This document shows positions 24,688 to 38,067 of a DNA stretch of 64,000 nt, one piece after another. The DNA lies in NCBI RefSeq assembly GCF_014652915.1, contig NZ_BMZS01000013.1, forward strand, positions 1-64,000, given 5' to 3'. A program made the position numbers and the translations under genes. The stretch comes from Thalassobaculum fulvum (GTDB taxonomy: Bacteria > Pseudomonadota > Alphaproteobacteria > Thalassobaculales > Thalassobaculaceae). Below the pieces are notes generated by a model, which worked only from the letters and a program-made list of their open reading frames with translations, searched no databases and was not told the origin of the DNA. Position 1 is the stretch's first letter; the number at the start of each line of letters is the position of its first letter.

Positions 24688-25594
24688 CGCGTCCGGGGCC
24701 ACGACGGCCCGGCGTCAGAGCGTGACGCCGGCCATGGAGGCCTGGCGTCGCTTCCGGAAGCACCGGTTGGCGGTTGCGAGCGCGGTGATCCTCTTTCTGA
24801 TGATTTTCGCGGTCCTGTTCGGCCCGGTGCTCTGGCCGGTGGCGATCAACGACATCGACTTCAGCGCGATGCTGCAGGGACCGTCCTGGGCTCACCCGAT
24901 GGGCACCGACGACCTCGGGCAGGACGTCCTGGCGCGCATGCTGTACGGCGGCCGGATCTCGCTGGCGGTCGGGCTGTGCGCCATGTTCGTGGCGATCGGC
25001 CTCGGTGTCCTGATCGGCGCCATCGCCGGAATGGCGCGGGGCAGCATCGACGCCGCGCTGATGTGGTTGACCGACCTGTTCCTGTCGCTGCCGCAGCTGC
25101 CGCTGCTGCTGGTCCTGATCTACCTGTTCCGCGACGTGCTGAAGGAGTGGGCCGGGCCGGAACTCGGCGTGCTGATCCTGATCATCGTGGTGATCGGCGG
25201 TCTCCGGTGGATGCCGGTTGCCCGGCTGGTGCGCGCCCAGTTCTTTTCGCTGCGCGAGAAGGAATTCGTGGAGGCGGCACGGGCGCTGGGGGCGTCGCAG
25301 AGCCGCCAGGTGGTCCGCCACATCCTGCCGAACTCGCTCGGGCCGGTGATCGTCGCCGCCACGATCGACGTCGCGGTCGCCATCATCGCCGAGTCGACGC
25401 TGTCGTTCCTCGGCCTCGGGGTGCCGCCGGACATCCCGACCTGGGGGCGCATCCTGTTCGACGCCAAGGACTACCTGGACTTCGCCCCGCACTGGGCGCT
25501 GTTCCCGGGGGCGGCGATCTTCCTGACCGTGCTCTGCATCAACTATATCGGCGACGGGCTGCGCGACGCGCTCGATCCGCGCCGGGTGATCTAA
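24653..25594 (+). CDS. Peptide ABC transporter permease (DppC-like)
   Basis: 313 aa from ATG 24653, within the end of the upstream permease; a later in-frame ATG at 24734 would remove the usual soluble N-terminus, so the earlier start is preferred. AWRRFRKHRLA before the first helix and the HPMGTDDLGQDVLARMLYG segment are DppC/OppC hallmarks; the EAA loop is EAARALGASQSRQVVRHILPN. Second half of the membrane channel. A 146-base gap precedes the ATPase genes. Confidence 0.92.
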   Translation: MAGSTLASPTANASGATTARRQSVTPAMEAWRRFRKHRLAVASAVILFLMIFAVLFGPVLWPVAINDIDFSAMLQGPSWAHPMGTDDLGQDVLARMLYGGRISLAVGLCAMFVAIGLGVLIGAIAGMARGSIDAALMWLTDLFLSLPQLPLLLVLIYLFRDVLKEWAGPELGVLILIIVVIGGLRWMPVARLVRAQFFSLREKEFVEAARALGASQSRQVVRHILPNSLGPVIVAATIDVAVAIIAESTLSFLGLGVPPDIPTWGRILFDAKDYLDFAPHWALFPGAAIFLTVLCINYIGDGLRDALDPRRVI

Positions 25595-25740
25595 CACCGT
25601 GCCGGGACCGAACGGCATCGCGGCCCGTCGGACGGCGGACCGGTCAATCAGTCAGTGGGGACGTTCAATGACGGCATTCCGTTCGGGTGGGCGAGACAGG
25701 GCGGGCTGCGGCGGCGCAGCCGCGCGGTCGGAGGCGTGAC

Positions 25741-26721
<981 letters not shown>

Positions 26722-26751
26722 TTCACCAAGACGCCTGGGGAAGGCCGCGCG

Positions 26752-27729
26752 ATGACCGAACCACTGCTCCGGGTCAAGGACCTGAAGAAGCACTTCTCGA
26801 TCAAGGGCGGCGTGTTCCGGCGCGAGGTCGACCGGGTCTACGCGGTCGACGGCGTCAGCTTCGAGATGCAGGCCGGCGAGACCCTGGGGGTCGTCGGCGA
26901 GTCCGGCTGCGGCAAGTCGACCACCGGCCGCTGCATCCTGCGCCTGATCGAGCCGACCGGGGGCGAGGTCTGGTTCGAAGGCAAGGACGTCACCCAGCTG
27001 GACACCCGCGAGCTGACCGCGCTCCGCCGCGACATGCAGATCATCTTCCAGGACCCGTTCGCGTCGCTGAACCCGCGGATGACCGTCGGCGGGATCATCG
27101 GCGAGGCCCTGACCATCCACAAGCTGACGAACAGCCGGCAGGAATACGAGGACCGCATCGTCGAGTTGCTGGAGACCGTGGGCCTGAACGCCGACCATTC
27201 CCGGCGCTATCCGCACGAGTTCTCAGGCGGTCAGCGTCAGCGCATCGGCATCGCCCGGGCCCTCGCGGTCTCGCCGAAGCTGATCGTGTGCGACGAGCCG
27301 GTGTCGGCCCTCGACGTGTCGATCCAGGCGCAGGTGATCAACCTGCTGGAGGACCTGCAGGAGAAGTTCAGCCTCACCTACATGTTCATCGCCCACGACC
27401 TGTCGGTCGTCGAGCACATCAGCGACCGCGTGGCGGTGATGTATCTCGGGCGGATCGTCGAGATCGCCTCGTCGCGGGACCTGTACACCAACCCGCTGCA
27501 TCCCTACACCGAGGCGCTGCTGTCGGCGGTGCCGATCCCGGATCCGACCCTCAAGCGCGAGCGCATCCGCCTGCAGGGCGACGTGCCGAGCCCGATCAAC
27601 CCGCCGTCGGGCTGCCACTTCCACACCCGCTGTCCGATCCGGCAGCTGCCGCTGTGCAGCACCGAGACGCCGATGCTGAAGGAGGGACCGGCGGGGCACT
27701 GGTCGGCGTGCCACCTGCGCGGCGGGTGA
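26752..27729 (+). CDS. Peptide ABC transporter ATP-binding protein (DppF-like)
   Basis: 325 aa. Walker [10 protein letters not shown], signature SGGQRQR, Walker [13 protein letters not shown] and IAHDLSVV are present, plus the C-terminal extension with HFHTRCPI. The N-terminal [10 protein letters not shown]-x-FRREVD opening is typical of DppF/OppF. Last gene of the importer, 30 bases after the first ATPase. Confidence 0.93.
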   Translation: MTEPLLRVKDLKKHFSIKGGVFRREVDRVYAVDGVSFEMQAGETLGVVGESGCGKSTTGRCILRLIEPTGGEVWFEGKDVTQLDTRELTALRRDMQIIFQDPFASLNPRMTVGGIIGEALTIHKLTNSRQEYEDRIVELLETVGLNADHSRRYPHEFSGGQRQRIGIARALAVSPKLIVCDEPVSALDVSIQAQVINLLEDLQEKFSLTYMFIAHDLSVVEHISDRVAVMYLGRIVEIASSRDLYTNPLHPYTEALLSAVPIPDPTLKRERIRLQGDVPSPINPPSGCHFHTRCPIRQLPLCSTETPMLKEGPAGHWSACHLRGG

Positions 27730-27760
27730 CGCCGCGCGGCAGGTGGGGCGCGAACGGCGT

Positions 27761-27788
27761 TTGACTTTCGCTGGGCGATCCGTATAAC
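27761..27788 (+). promoter_or_regulatory. Sigma-70 promoter of rpsD
   Basis: TTGACT at 27761-27766, 16 bases, TATAAC at 27783-27788: five of six consensus bases in each hexamer, the best housekeeping promoter I see in the window. Transcription would start near 27795, giving a leader of about 127 bases before rpsD. Confidence 0.75.
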
Positions 27789-27842
27789 GCCCGCTCCATT
27801 CCCGAGAACGCGGGGTGCCCGCCTGTGCGGCGCGTCCCCGGC

Positions 27843-27899
27843 CCGGACCCCGGTCCGGAGGCCCTATCGGGACAACCCGACCGTCCGGCAACCGGACGG
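27843..27899 (+). promoter_or_regulatory. Two hairpins in the rpsD leader
   Basis: CCGGACC-CC-GGTCCGG (27843-27858) and CCGTCCGG-CAA-CCGGACGG (27881-27899) are perfect stems in the transcribed leader; the second ends 10 bases before the AAGGAG ribosome-binding site. Ribosomal protein S4 is an RNA-binding autoregulator in several bacteria, so a leader control structure is plausible. Confidence 0.4.
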
Positions 27900-27921
27900 C
27901 CAAGAACAAGGAGACCGCTTC

Positions 27922-28536
27922 ATGGCGAAGCGTGAGCAAGCGAAGCACAAGATCGACCGGCGCCTCGGCGTCAATCTGTGGGGCCGGCCGAAGTCCCCGC
28001 TGAACAACCGCGAGTACGGGCCGGGCCAGCACGGTCAGCGCCGCCGCAAGCCGTCCGACTACGGCATCCAGCTGATGGCCAAGCAGAAGCTCAAGGGCTA
28101 CTACGGTAACATCGGCGAGAAGCAGTTCCGCAAGTACTACGCCGAGGCGGTCCGCCGCCGCGGCGACACCGGCGAGAACCTGGTCGGCATCCTGGAGTCG
28201 CGCCTGGACGCGGTGATCTACCGGATGAAGTTCGTGCCGACGGTGTTCGCCGCCCGCCAGTTCGTCAGCCACGGCCACGTCAAGGTGAACGGCAAGCGCG
28301 TCAACGTGCCGTCGTACCTGGTGCGCGAGGGCGACGTCGTCGAGGTCAAGGAGAAGAGCCGGGAGCTGCCGATGGTGCTCGAGGCCGTGCAGTCGGCCGA
28401 GCGCGATCTCCCGGATTACATGGAGGTCGACCACAGCGCCATGAAGGGTACTTTCCTGCGGCTGCCGAAGCTGGAGGACGTGCCGTACCCGGTGCAGATG
28501 GAACCGAACCTGGTCATCGAGTACTACTCGCGCTGA
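27922..28536 (+). CDS. rpsD: 30S ribosomal protein S4
   Basis: 204 aa, standard S4 length. N-terminal domain [17 protein letters not shown] and the C-terminal S4 RNA-binding domain ([11 protein letters not shown] ... [18 protein letters not shown]) are clear. Binds 16S rRNA early in 30S assembly. It stands alone rather than in an alpha operon, which is normal for alphaproteobacteria. Own promoter upstream and intrinsic terminator downstream. The N-terminus lacks the zinc-binding cysteines of the C+ form. Confidence 0.97.
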   Translation: MAKREQAKHKIDRRLGVNLWGRPKSPLNNREYGPGQHGQRRRKPSDYGIQLMAKQKLKGYYGNIGEKQFRKYYAEAVRRRGDTGENLVGILESRLDAVIYRMKFVPTVFAARQFVSHGHVKVNGKRVNVPSYLVREGDVVEVKEKSRELPMVLEAVQSAERDLPDYMEVDHSAMKGTFLRLPKLEDVPYPVQMEPNLVIEYYSR

Positions 28537-28576
28537 TCCGACGGGTTTCGGTACCGGCTGCCGCCGGTGCCCGCAG

Positions 28577-28610
28577 AACGGCCGGCGACTGCGCCGGCCG
28601 TTTCGCATTC
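28577..28610 (+). terminator. Intrinsic terminator after rpsD
   Basis: AACGGCCGGC, six-base loop, GCCGGCCGTT: 10-bp stem at 28577-28602 followed by TCGCATTCT, 40 bases after the rpsD stop. Confidence 0.75.
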
Positions 28611-28718
28611 TGCTTAACCGATTGTTCATTCCTCGCCGTGAGACTAGGCTTGCGGGAGTGGAGAAGGGCGCCGGTAAAACACCGGCCGTGACTCCGCCCT
28701 CCAGAATGGAGTGGCAAC

Positions 28719-30044
28719 ATGTCGTCGGTGAACGTGGCGGCGCCCTTGCTGGTGCGCCAGGCGGTTCGCGAACATCGAAGCGGACGGTTGGATTCCGCCG
28801 CGGACCTGTACGAGCGCGCCCTTTCGAGCGATCCCGCCGACCCGGATGCGCTGCACCTCCTGGGCGCCCTGCACCTGCAGCGCGGCGACGCCATGGCCGC
28901 GGTTCCCTATGCCGCCAAAGCGGTGCTGGTCGAGCCGGCGCTGGCGCACGCCTACAACAACCTCGGCCTGATCCTGAAGGGGGCCGGACAGGCGGCGGCG
29001 GCAGCCCGCTGCTATCTGCAGGCGACGCTGGTCTCGCCGAAGTTCGCCGAGGCGCACTCGAACCTGGGTGTGGTGCTGAAGGCGGAAGGCCAGGCGGCCT
29101 TGGCGGTCCGGCACTACCGCCGGGCGCTGGACCTGGATCCGTCGCTTGGTGAGGCCTGGAACAATCTCGGGAATGTCCTGCAGGAACTCGGCGAGCTCGA
29201 GGACGCCGTCGAGGCTTACCTGTCGGCGGCCGACCGGATGCCCGACTGCGACACGGTCGCGTACAATGTCGGGCTGCTCCTGATGCGTATGGGACACCAC
29301 GAGGACGCCCTGGTCCATCTGCGACGGGCCGTGGAACTGGCGCCGGAGCGCGACGGCGCCCGTCACCTGATCGCAGCGATCGAAGGCGAGACGACCCCGA
29401 CCGCGCCGCGCGCCTACGTGCGAAGCCTGTTCGACGCGTACGCCAACCGGTTCGAGTCCCATCTGGTCGGAGAGCTGCAGTACCGGGCCCATCAGGCGAC
29501 CGTCGATATCCTCGACACGGTGGGCGGGCCGGCCCGGCGGTTCGCGCTGGCCTACGATCTCGGCTGCGGGACCGGGCTCGTCGGCGAACTGGTGCGGGCG
29601 CGGACCAAGCGGCTGGTCGGGATCGACCTGTCGCCGGAGATGCTGAAGTGGGCCGAACGCAAGGGGCTGTACGACACCCTGATCTGCGGCGACATCGACG
29701 ACGTGCTGGACCAGGAGACGGCGGCGCCCGACCTGGTGCTAGCGACCGACGTGTTCATCTATGTCGGCGAGCTCGACGGGACGATCGCGCGGCTCGCACG
29801 CCGGATGGCGCCGGGCGGGATGTTCGCGTTCTCGATCGAGACGGCGGCCGACGGCCTGGAGTGGTTCCTGCGACCGTCCGGCCGGTATGCGCACGGTGAG
29901 GCTTACGTCGCCGAGACCCTGGAGCGGCATGGCTTCCGGCTGCTCGCCAGCCGGCCGATCATGGTTCGCCAGGAGGCCGGCGAACCGCTGGACGGTGCGG
30001 TCTACCTGGCGGTCAAGCCGGCGGGCGACGGCGCGCCCGTGTGA
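28719..30044 (+). CDS. TPR-repeat SAM-dependent methyltransferase
   Basis: 441 aa. Residues about 10-215 are five to six tetratricopeptide repeats (for example AYNNLGLILKGAGQ, AHSNLGVVLKAEGQ, AWNNLGNVLQELGE), followed by a class I methyltransferase domain with the SAM motif DLGCGTG at 280-286, acidic GIDLSPEML after strand 2 and LATDVFIYVGE at motif IV. No signal peptide. The TPR part presumably selects a protein partner; methyl acceptor unknown. It ends seven bases from the convergent DUF3592 gene. Confidence 0.85.
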   Translation: MSSVNVAAPLLVRQAVREHRSGRLDSAADLYERALSSDPADPDALHLLGALHLQRGDAMAAVPYAAKAVLVEPALAHAYNNLGLILKGAGQAAAAARCYLQATLVSPKFAEAHSNLGVVLKAEGQAALAVRHYRRALDLDPSLGEAWNNLGNVLQELGELEDAVEAYLSAADRMPDCDTVAYNVGLLLMRMGHHEDALVHLRRAVELAPERDGARHLIAAIEGETTPTAPRAYVRSLFDAYANRFESHLVGELQYRAHQATVDILDTVGGPARRFALAYDLGCGTGLVGELVRARTKRLVGIDLSPEMLKWAERKGLYDTLICGDIDDVLDQETAAPDLVLATDVFIYVGELDGTIARLARRMAPGGMFAFSIETAADGLEWFLRPSGRYAHGEAYVAETLERHGFRLLASRPIMVRQEAGEPLDGAVYLAVKPAGDGAPV

Positions 30045-30051
30045 CCCGGAT

Positions 30052-30492
30052 TCAGGCGTCGTCGAGCGGATCCGGCGCCGGGTTGCGCCAGCGATAGACG
30101 GCGATTCCGAGGGTCACGATCCCGAAGATCAGCATCCAGACCGGGCTCAGCCAGCGGTCGCGGATGTCCATCAGCCGAACGTCGTCGATGTTCTGCGGGT
30201 CGAACCCGACGGACAGCCGTTCGCCGACGGCAGTGGGGCGGTAGGTCTCGGCGGCCGCCCGTTCGACCGTCTCGCCCGGCGTCGGCGAGAACCGGAGGGT
30301 CGCCCGATACAGCGGGAACCCCTCCTGCGATCCCAGCGACTCCACGCCGACCACCTCGGCCTCCACGCTCTGCACGCGGCTGAGGAAGCCGGCGTCCTTG
30401 GAAAGACCGAGCGTGCCGGCGATGAACGACACGAGGGCGACCGCGATCAGGGCGCGGGGGCGCAGGAACGGCCTGCGGCGACGGCTCTTCAT
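30052..30492 (-). CDS. DUF3592-like two-helix membrane protein
   Basis: 146 aa from ATG 30492. One hydrophobic helix near residues 12-30 and another near 118-135 flank a soluble beta-rich domain containing YRATLRFSPTPG and GERLSVGFDPQNIDDVRL, the pattern of DUF3592 proteins. Function unknown. Starts five bases after the FAD oxidase gene ends, on the same strand, so it is probably in one operon with it. Confidence 0.7.
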   Translation of the reverse strand: MKSRRRRPFLRPRALIAVALVSFIAGTLGLSKDAGFLSRVQSVEAEVVGVESLGSQEGFPLYRATLRFSPTPGETVERAAAETYRPTAVGERLSVGFDPQNIDDVRLMDIRDRWLSPVWMLIFGIVTLGIAVYRWRNPAPDPLDDA

Positions 30493-30497
30493 CGTCG

Positions 30498-31907
30498 TCA
30501 GGCCGGCAGGATCTTGCCCGGGTTCATGATCCCCAGCGGATCCAGGGCGTGCTTGATCGAGCGCATGACCGCGATGGCGTCGCCGTGCTCGGCCTCCATG
30601 AACCGGATCTTGCCGTAGCCGACCCCGTGCTCGCCGGTGCAGGTGCCGTCCATGCCGATGGCGCGCAGCACCATGCGGTCGTTGTGGGCGATCGCCCGGG
30701 CGATCTCGTCCTCGTCGTTCGGGTCGACCACGTAGCCGATATGGAAGTTGCCGTCGCCCACGTGGCCGACGATGCAGCCGACCAGGCCGGAGGCGTCGAG
30801 GTCGAGCTTGCTCTCGCGGATGCACTCGGCCAGCCGCGAGATCGGCACGCAGACGTCGGAGGCCATCACCTGGCAGCCGGGTCGCAGGGCGCGGGTCGCG
30901 TAGTGCGAGTTGTGCCGGGCCTCCCACAGCTTGCCGCGGTCCTCGGGCTTGGTCGCCCAGCGGAAGTCGCCGCCGAACTCGGCGGCGATCGCCTGCACCG
31001 TCTCGGCCTGTTCCCGCACGCCGGCCTCGGTGCCGTGGAACTCGAAGAACAGGGTCGGCACCGGCTCGAAGCCCTCGAGCTTGGAGTGGGCGATGCAGGC
31101 GCGCATCTGGGCGTCGTCCAGCAGCTCCACCCGCGCGACCGGAACCCCCGTCTGGATCGTCGCGATCGCGGTGTTCACCGCGCTGTCCAGGTCGGGGAAC
31201 GGGCAGACCGCCGAAGAGATCGCCTCGGGGATGCCGTACAGCTTCAGCTGGATCTCGGTGATCACCCCGAGGGTGCCCTCCGAGCCGACGAACAACCGGG
31301 TCAGGTCGTAGCCGGCGGCGGACTTGCGGGCCCGTCGGGCGGTCTTGATCACGCGGCCGTCGGCCGTCACCACGGTGAGGCTGAGCACGTTGTCGCGCAT
31401 GGTTCCGTAGCGCACGGCGTTGGTGCCGGAGGCGCGGGTCGCGCACATGCCGCCGATCGAGGCGTCGGCGCCCGGGTCGATCGGAAAGAACAGCCCCTGG
31501 TCGCGCAGGTACTCGTTCAGTTGCTTGCGGGTCACGCCGGCCTGGACCCGGCAGTCCAGGTCCTCGGCGTTGACCTCGAGCACGGCGTTCATGCGCGAGA
31601 GGTCGACGGTGACGCCACCGGCGCCGGCCCCGATGTGCCCCTCCAGCGAGGTGCCGGTGCCGAACGGGATCACCGGTATGCGATGCGCCGCGCAGATCTC
31701 GACGATCGCCGCCACCTCTTCGGTGGAGTCCGCGAAGGCGACCGCGTCGGGCGCCTGGACGGCATGGTAGCTCTCGTCCCGGCCGTGTTGCTCCCGGACC
31801 GCCTCGGCTTCCGAGAGACGGTCTCCAAGGCGCTGTCGGAGCGCCGCCAGGGCGGTGCCGAGCGCCGACGGATCGGGACGCGAAACAGAGGCCGCAGGGG
31901 CGTTCAT
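30498..31907 (-). CDS. FAD-binding oxidase of the GlcD/D-lactate dehydrogenase (LDHD) family
   Basis: 469 aa from ATG 31907 with GGAGAAG upstream; the frame extends further but without a start signal. PCMH-type FAD-binding domain with PFGTGTSLEGHIGA and GADASIGGMCATRASG in the N-terminal half; C-terminal cap with HVGDGNFH and GTCTGEHGVGYGK, whose histidines bind the metal/substrate. Family members oxidise D-lactate, glycolate or other D-2-hydroxyacids. Single-subunit form: no GlcE/GlcF genes nearby. Confidence 0.88.
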   Translation of the reverse strand: MNAPAASVSRPDPSALGTALAALRQRLGDRLSEAEAVREQHGRDESYHAVQAPDAVAFADSTEEVAAIVEICAAHRIPVIPFGTGTSLEGHIGAGAGGVTVDLSRMNAVLEVNAEDLDCRVQAGVTRKQLNEYLRDQGLFFPIDPGADASIGGMCATRASGTNAVRYGTMRDNVLSLTVVTADGRVIKTARRARKSAAGYDLTRLFVGSEGTLGVITEIQLKLYGIPEAISSAVCPFPDLDSAVNTAIATIQTGVPVARVELLDDAQMRACIAHSKLEGFEPVPTLFFEFHGTEAGVREQAETVQAIAAEFGGDFRWATKPEDRGKLWEARHNSHYATRALRPGCQVMASDVCVPISRLAECIRESKLDLDASGLVGCIVGHVGDGNFHIGYVVDPNDEDEIARAIAHNDRMVLRAIGMDGTCTGEHGVGYGKIRFMEAEHGDAIAVMRSIKHALDPLGIMNPGKILPA

Positions 31908-31929
31908 GCTGCTTCTCCAGGCACAAGAA

Positions 31930-31960
31930 AGGGAGACGCCGGACCTTACGGCGCCTCCCT
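31930..31960 (-). terminator. Intrinsic terminator after grxD (minus strand)
   Basis: Read on the minus strand: AGGGAG-G-CGCCG, seven-base loop, CGGCG-T-CTCCCT, then TTCTTGT. Stem of 11 pairs with one mismatch, 63 bases after the grxD stop. It separates the purine/BolA/Grx operon from the FAD oxidase gene. Confidence 0.65.
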
Positions 31961-32022
31961 GTCGGGTGCCATGCAATTTGCGCGGTGACCGCCGTCGGGC
32001 AGCGGCCGGGGGTGGACCCGGA

Positions 32023-32364
<342 letters not shown>

Positions 32365-32396
32365 CCTGGAAATCCTCCTTTTCCGGCGGCGAGCGG

Positions 32397-32630
32397 CTAT
32401 TCCGGCGTCGCCGTCTGCAGTGCAAGGGCGTGGAGCTCGGTGCCCATCCGCCCCTGCAGGGCCTTGTACACCATCTGGTGCTGCTGAACGCGGTTCTTTC
32501 CCGTGAAGGCAGCGGACACGACATGGCATGCGTAGTGGTCGCCGTCGCCGCGCAGGTCCTCGATGGTCACCTGCGCGTCGGGCAGGGCGGCCTTGATCAG
32601 CCGCTCGATGTCACCCGCGTCCATTGCCAT
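32397..32630 (-). CDS. bolA: BolA/IbaG-family protein
   Basis: 77 aa from ATG 32630 with GGAGAGGAG upstream. The compact BolA fold is recognisable: IERLIKAALPDAQVTIEDLRGDGDH, then the conserved HxVxS-like strand and R-x-x-x-H-x-x-VYKAL helix. Partner of the monothiol glutaredoxin encoded immediately downstream in Fe-S cluster handling. Gene order purL-bolA-grxD is usual in alphaproteobacteria. Confidence 0.92.
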   Translation of the reverse strand: MAMDAGDIERLIKAALPDAQVTIEDLRGDGDHYACHVVSAAFTGKNRVQQHQMVYKALQGRMGTELHALALQTATPE

Positions 32631-32650
32631 CAGGCCTCTCCTCTCCCCTC

Positions 32651-34870
<2,220 letters not shown>

Positions 34871-34880
34871 GAAGGTCCTC

Positions 34881-35570
34881 TTACGCCAGCGCGCGGGCCA
34901 GGCCGTCGAACAGGCCGCGCCCGTCGGTGCCGCCGTGCAGCGGGTCGATCGCGTCCTCGGGATGCGGCATCAGGCCGAGCACCGTCTTGGTGTCGTTGAA
35001 GATGCCGGCGATGTTCCGGCGCGACCCGTTCGGGTTGGCGGCGTCGCTTTCCGAGCCGGTCTCGTCGACGTAGCGGAACGCGACCAGCCCGCGATCCTCC
35101 AGGCGGTCCAGGGTGGTGTCGTCGGCGAAGTAGTTGCCGTCGTTGTGGGCGACCGGCACCGCGATGGTCTGGCCGTCGGCGTAGCCGCTGGTGAACACCG
35201 ACTGCGCGGTCTCGACCCGCAGGTGAACGTTCTTGCAGACGAATTTCAGCCCGGCGTTGCGCATCAGCGCGCCCGGCAGCAGCCCGGCCTCCGTCAGGAT
35301 CTGGAAGCCGTTGCACACGCCCAGCACCGGCACGCCCTTGTCGGCCCGCTCCTTGACCGTCCGCATGACCGGCGAATGGGCGCCCATGGCGCCGGCCCGC
35401 AGGTAGTCGCCGTAGGAGAACCCGCCGGGCACCACGATCAGGTCGACGTCCGGCAGCTCGGTGTCCTTGTGCCAGACCATGACCGGGTCGCTTCCGAAGG
35501 AGCGCCTGAGCGCCATCACCATGTCGCGTTCGCGGTTCGAGCCGGGGAAGACGATGATGGCGGTTCTCAT
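34881..35570 (-). CDS. purQ: Phosphoribosylformylglycinamidine synthase subunit PurQ
   Basis: 229 aa class I glutamine amidotransferase. Nucleophile elbow GVCNGFQ and the His-Glu pair in LMPHPEDA complete the triad. Supplies ammonia to PurL. Normally next to purS, but here separated from it by a sensor kinase gene and an opposing membrane-protein gene; 92 bases lie between purQ and the kinase stop. Confidence 0.96.
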   Translation of the reverse strand: MRTAIIVFPGSNRERDMVMALRRSFGSDPVMVWHKDTELPDVDLIVVPGGFSYGDYLRAGAMGAHSPVMRTVKERADKGVPVLGVCNGFQILTEAGLLPGALMRNAGLKFVCKNVHLRVETAQSVFTSGYADGQTIAVPVAHNDGNYFADDTTLDRLEDRGLVAFRYVDETGSESDAANPNGSRRNIAGIFNDTKTVLGLMPHPEDAIDPLHGGTDGRGLFDGLARALA

Positions 35571-35662
35571 GGGCGCTCCGGAGGCGTCGCAAGGGGGCGT
35601 CACGGTGAGCCGGAACCTAGGTCCGACGCGTCGCCGACGCAAGCGTGCTGGACGCATGGCGG

Positions 35663-37612
35663 CTATCGATCGGCGGCGGCGGCCTGCAGCCCTTCTTCGG
35701 GTCCCGCGATCCGCTCCCGCGGCAGGCGAATCGTGATGGTCGTTCCCTTGCCGACCGCGCTGTCCAGGCTCAGCGCGCCGCCGTGCACCTCGACGAACGC
35801 CTTGGTCAGGGGCAGCCCCAGGCCGACCCCCTCGTAGCGGCGGGTCAGGCGGTTGTCCGCCTGCTCGAACGGCCTGAGCACCTTGCCGTGATCCGCCGGG
35901 TCGATGCCGATGCCGTCGTCCGCCACGCTGATCGCCACGCCGTCGCCGTCGACCTCCGCGGCCACCCGGATGTGCCCGTCGGCGGTCGTGAACTTGGCGG
36001 CGTTCGACACCAGGTTGATCAGGATCTGGCGGATCAGCCGGGCATCGGCGCTCAGGGGCGGGAACTGGTCGGGAATGTCGACGAGGATCTCGGCGACCTG
36101 CTGCCCGCGCCGCGCCTTGACCATGGCGACGGCGGACTGGGCCTCGGAACGCAGGTCGACCCGGCCGAGCCGCAGCCGGATCTGCCCCATCTCGATCCGC
36201 GACAGGTCCAGGACGTCCTCGATCAGGCTCAGGAGATGCTGGCCGCTGACCTGGATGTCCTGGACGTAGCCTTCGTAGTGTCGGTTGCCGAGCGGTCCGA
36301 ACACCCGGTTCACCATCAGGTCGGAGAACCCGATGATGGCGTTGAGCGGGGTCCGCAACTCGTGGCTCACCGTCGCCAGGAACAGGCTCTTGGCCCGGTT
36401 GGCGACCTCCGCCTGGCGCAGCGCCTCCTGCAGCTCGCGACGGGCCCGGGCCAGTTCCTGGCTGAACTCGGTCTCGTCGGAGGAGGTCCCGCGGTAGCCG
36501 GTGAACGTCCCGGCCTCGTCGAACACCGGGACCCCGGAGACCCGCCAGAATCTGGTCGACCCGTCGGGGGCGGGGACTTCGTACCGGAAGTCCCGGAACG
36601 GCTGGTGGGCCTCCAGGGCGGCCTTGTGTGCGGCCAGATGGGCATCGTCCTCGGGATCCCGGCCGATGACTTCCCACCTGGTCTTGCCGATCAGTTGCGA
36701 GACCGGCGGAAAGCGCCGCGCCACCTTGGTGTCGACGACCATGGTGAAGCGCTGATTGGCGTCCGTTTCCCAGAACCTGTCTGAACTGGCGTTCACGAAG
36801 TCATGGAAGCGCTGCTCGCTGTCGCGGTAGGCCTGCTCGACGCGCTTCAGCTCGGTGACGTCCTGCGACGAGGTGATGGTTCCGCCGTCCGGCAGGCGGT
36901 GGTCGCGGATCAGCACCCATCGGCCGCCCGGCGTGCGGGTGGTCAGGCTGCGACCGCCGAGCCGGTGCAGCTCGACGCGGTGGGCGACGTAGGCCTCCGG
37001 GTCGGCGAGCGCGTCCGGGACCTGGCCCGCCGCGACGCGGTCGCGGACATGCTCCTCGAAGGTCATGCCGAGGCGCAACGGCGTTCCCGCCGCCTGGTTG
37101 AGCTTCTGGACCCGGGCGTTGGCGTACACCAGCCGGTCGTCGACGTCCCAGACATGGAACCCGTCGGTCACGTAGTCGAGGGCGAGCATCAGGCCTTCGA
37201 ACGAGATGCTCGGCACGACCAGGTCCGGGCTCGCGCGGGCATGCTCGCGGTAGGTCGTCACCACGCCGCCGTCGGGAAGCGGCCGCCGCACGAGTTCGAC
37301 CTGGGTGCCGTTCGCACGGGTTACCTCGACGCGCTGGGCCACGGGACGGCGGGCGGGGTGGATCCACTCCCGGGCCTGCATCTGGTCGTCGCGCGGTCCG
37401 TACGCGCTCCTTCCACCCTCGAACTGGAGGAAGCTGTCCAGGGGCGTCCCCGGCGTGGCGAACTCGGCCGGGTACTCGAACAACTCGATGAAGCGCTTGT
37501 TGCAGTAGACCAGCGCGAGGTCGCGATCGAACACCGAGATTCCGATGTCGGTGTGGTCGAGCGCCGCTATGAGGGCGCCGACTTCCGGCGGCGGTGTCGT
37601 CGGATCGGGCAA
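35663..37612 (-). CDS. Soluble three-PAS sensor histidine kinase
   Basis: 649 aa if started at TTG 37612, which has GGAG seven bases upstream; no ATG or GTG fits near the start of homology. A PAS_7-type domain (about residues 12-125), a second PAS (about 140-250) and a third PAS with PAC (about 265-385) precede HisKA with the phosphorylated His417 in [11 protein letters not shown] and a HATPase with [13 protein letters not shown]-like N box and GVGLGLPL G box. No membrane segments, so it senses a cytoplasmic cue. No response regulator is adjacent. Confidence 0.85.
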   Translation of the reverse strand: MPDPTTPPPEVGALIAALDHTDIGISVFDRDLALVYCNKRFIELFEYPAEFATPGTPLDSFLQFEGGRSAYGPRDDQMQAREWIHPARRPVAQRVEVTRANGTQVELVRRPLPDGGVVTTYREHARASPDLVVPSISFEGLMLALDYVTDGFHVWDVDDRLVYANARVQKLNQAAGTPLRLGMTFEEHVRDRVAAGQVPDALADPEAYVAHRVELHRLGGRSLTTRTPGGRWVLIRDHRLPDGGTITSSQDVTELKRVEQAYRDSEQRFHDFVNASSDRFWETDANQRFTMVVDTKVARRFPPVSQLIGKTRWEVIGRDPEDDAHLAAHKAALEAHQPFRDFRYEVPAPDGSTRFWRVSGVPVFDEAGTFTGYRGTSSDETEFSQELARARRELQEALRQAEVANRAKSLFLATVSHELRTPLNAIIGFSDLMVNRVFGPLGNRHYEGYVQDIQVSGQHLLSLIEDVLDLSRIEMGQIRLRLGRVDLRSEAQSAVAMVKARRGQQVAEILVDIPDQFPPLSADARLIRQILINLVSNAAKFTTADGHIRVAAEVDGDGVAISVADDGIGIDPADHGKVLRPFEQADNRLTRRYEGVGLGLPLTKAFVEVHGGALSLDSAVGKGTTITIRLPRERIAGPEEGLQAAAADR

Positions 37613-37746
37613 GACTTCACTCCGACAGGCCTTCGCACGTTCCCGACTACTGTAGCGGAGGCCATCCGAATTCCAAGGGACGCGGCTTGACGGGCACCGC
37701 GAACGGCACGATTTTCCACAACACACACCTCAGGGAGCATGGCCCG

Positions 37747-38067
37747 ATGGCCAATCGACCCCGCCGGATGTTGCGTTTCCTCGCCGGTCACCTCGCCGTC
37801 GGCACGGCCGCCGCGGCGGTGTTCGTCGGCGCGCTGCTGGCGACCGATGCGCTCGGCCTGGCGTCGCTGGCGCGCGCCGATGCGAACGGCTGGGTCGCCG
37901 TCGCGCTGCTGGCGGTCGGGGTATGGGTGACGTTCGGCAGCCTGGCGATGGGAGCCGGGATCATGTACGTCGACAAGGATCCGGAGAGCGGCGGCGGGCT
38001 CCGGCTCGGCCTTCGCCCGACGCTCGTGCCGGTCAGGCTTCGATCCGGATCGCGTAGTTCTCGATGA
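37747..38067 (+). CDS. Small membrane protein, two predicted helices
   Basis: 106 aa from ATG 37747 (GGGAG upstream). A basic start (NRPRRMLRFL) is followed by hydrophobic helices at about residues 9-30 and 44-72, and a short polar tail. No family recognised. It lies on the strand opposite to the purine genes, in the gap between purS and the sensor kinase, and its 3' end overlaps purS by 35 bases tail to tail. Divergent from the kinase gene with a 134-base shared control region. Confidence 0.6.
   Translation: MANRPRRMLRFLAGHLAVGTAAAAVFVGALLATDALGLASLARADANGWVAVALLAVGVWVTFGSLAMGAGIMYVDKDPESGGGLRLGLRPTLVPVRLRSGSRSSR

Noticed and set aside
30493-31926. Minus-strand frame extending upstream of the DUF3592 gene through the FAD oxidase
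   Set aside because: The real oxidase frame has GlcD/LDHD motifs; the other is Arg/Gly-rich shadow.
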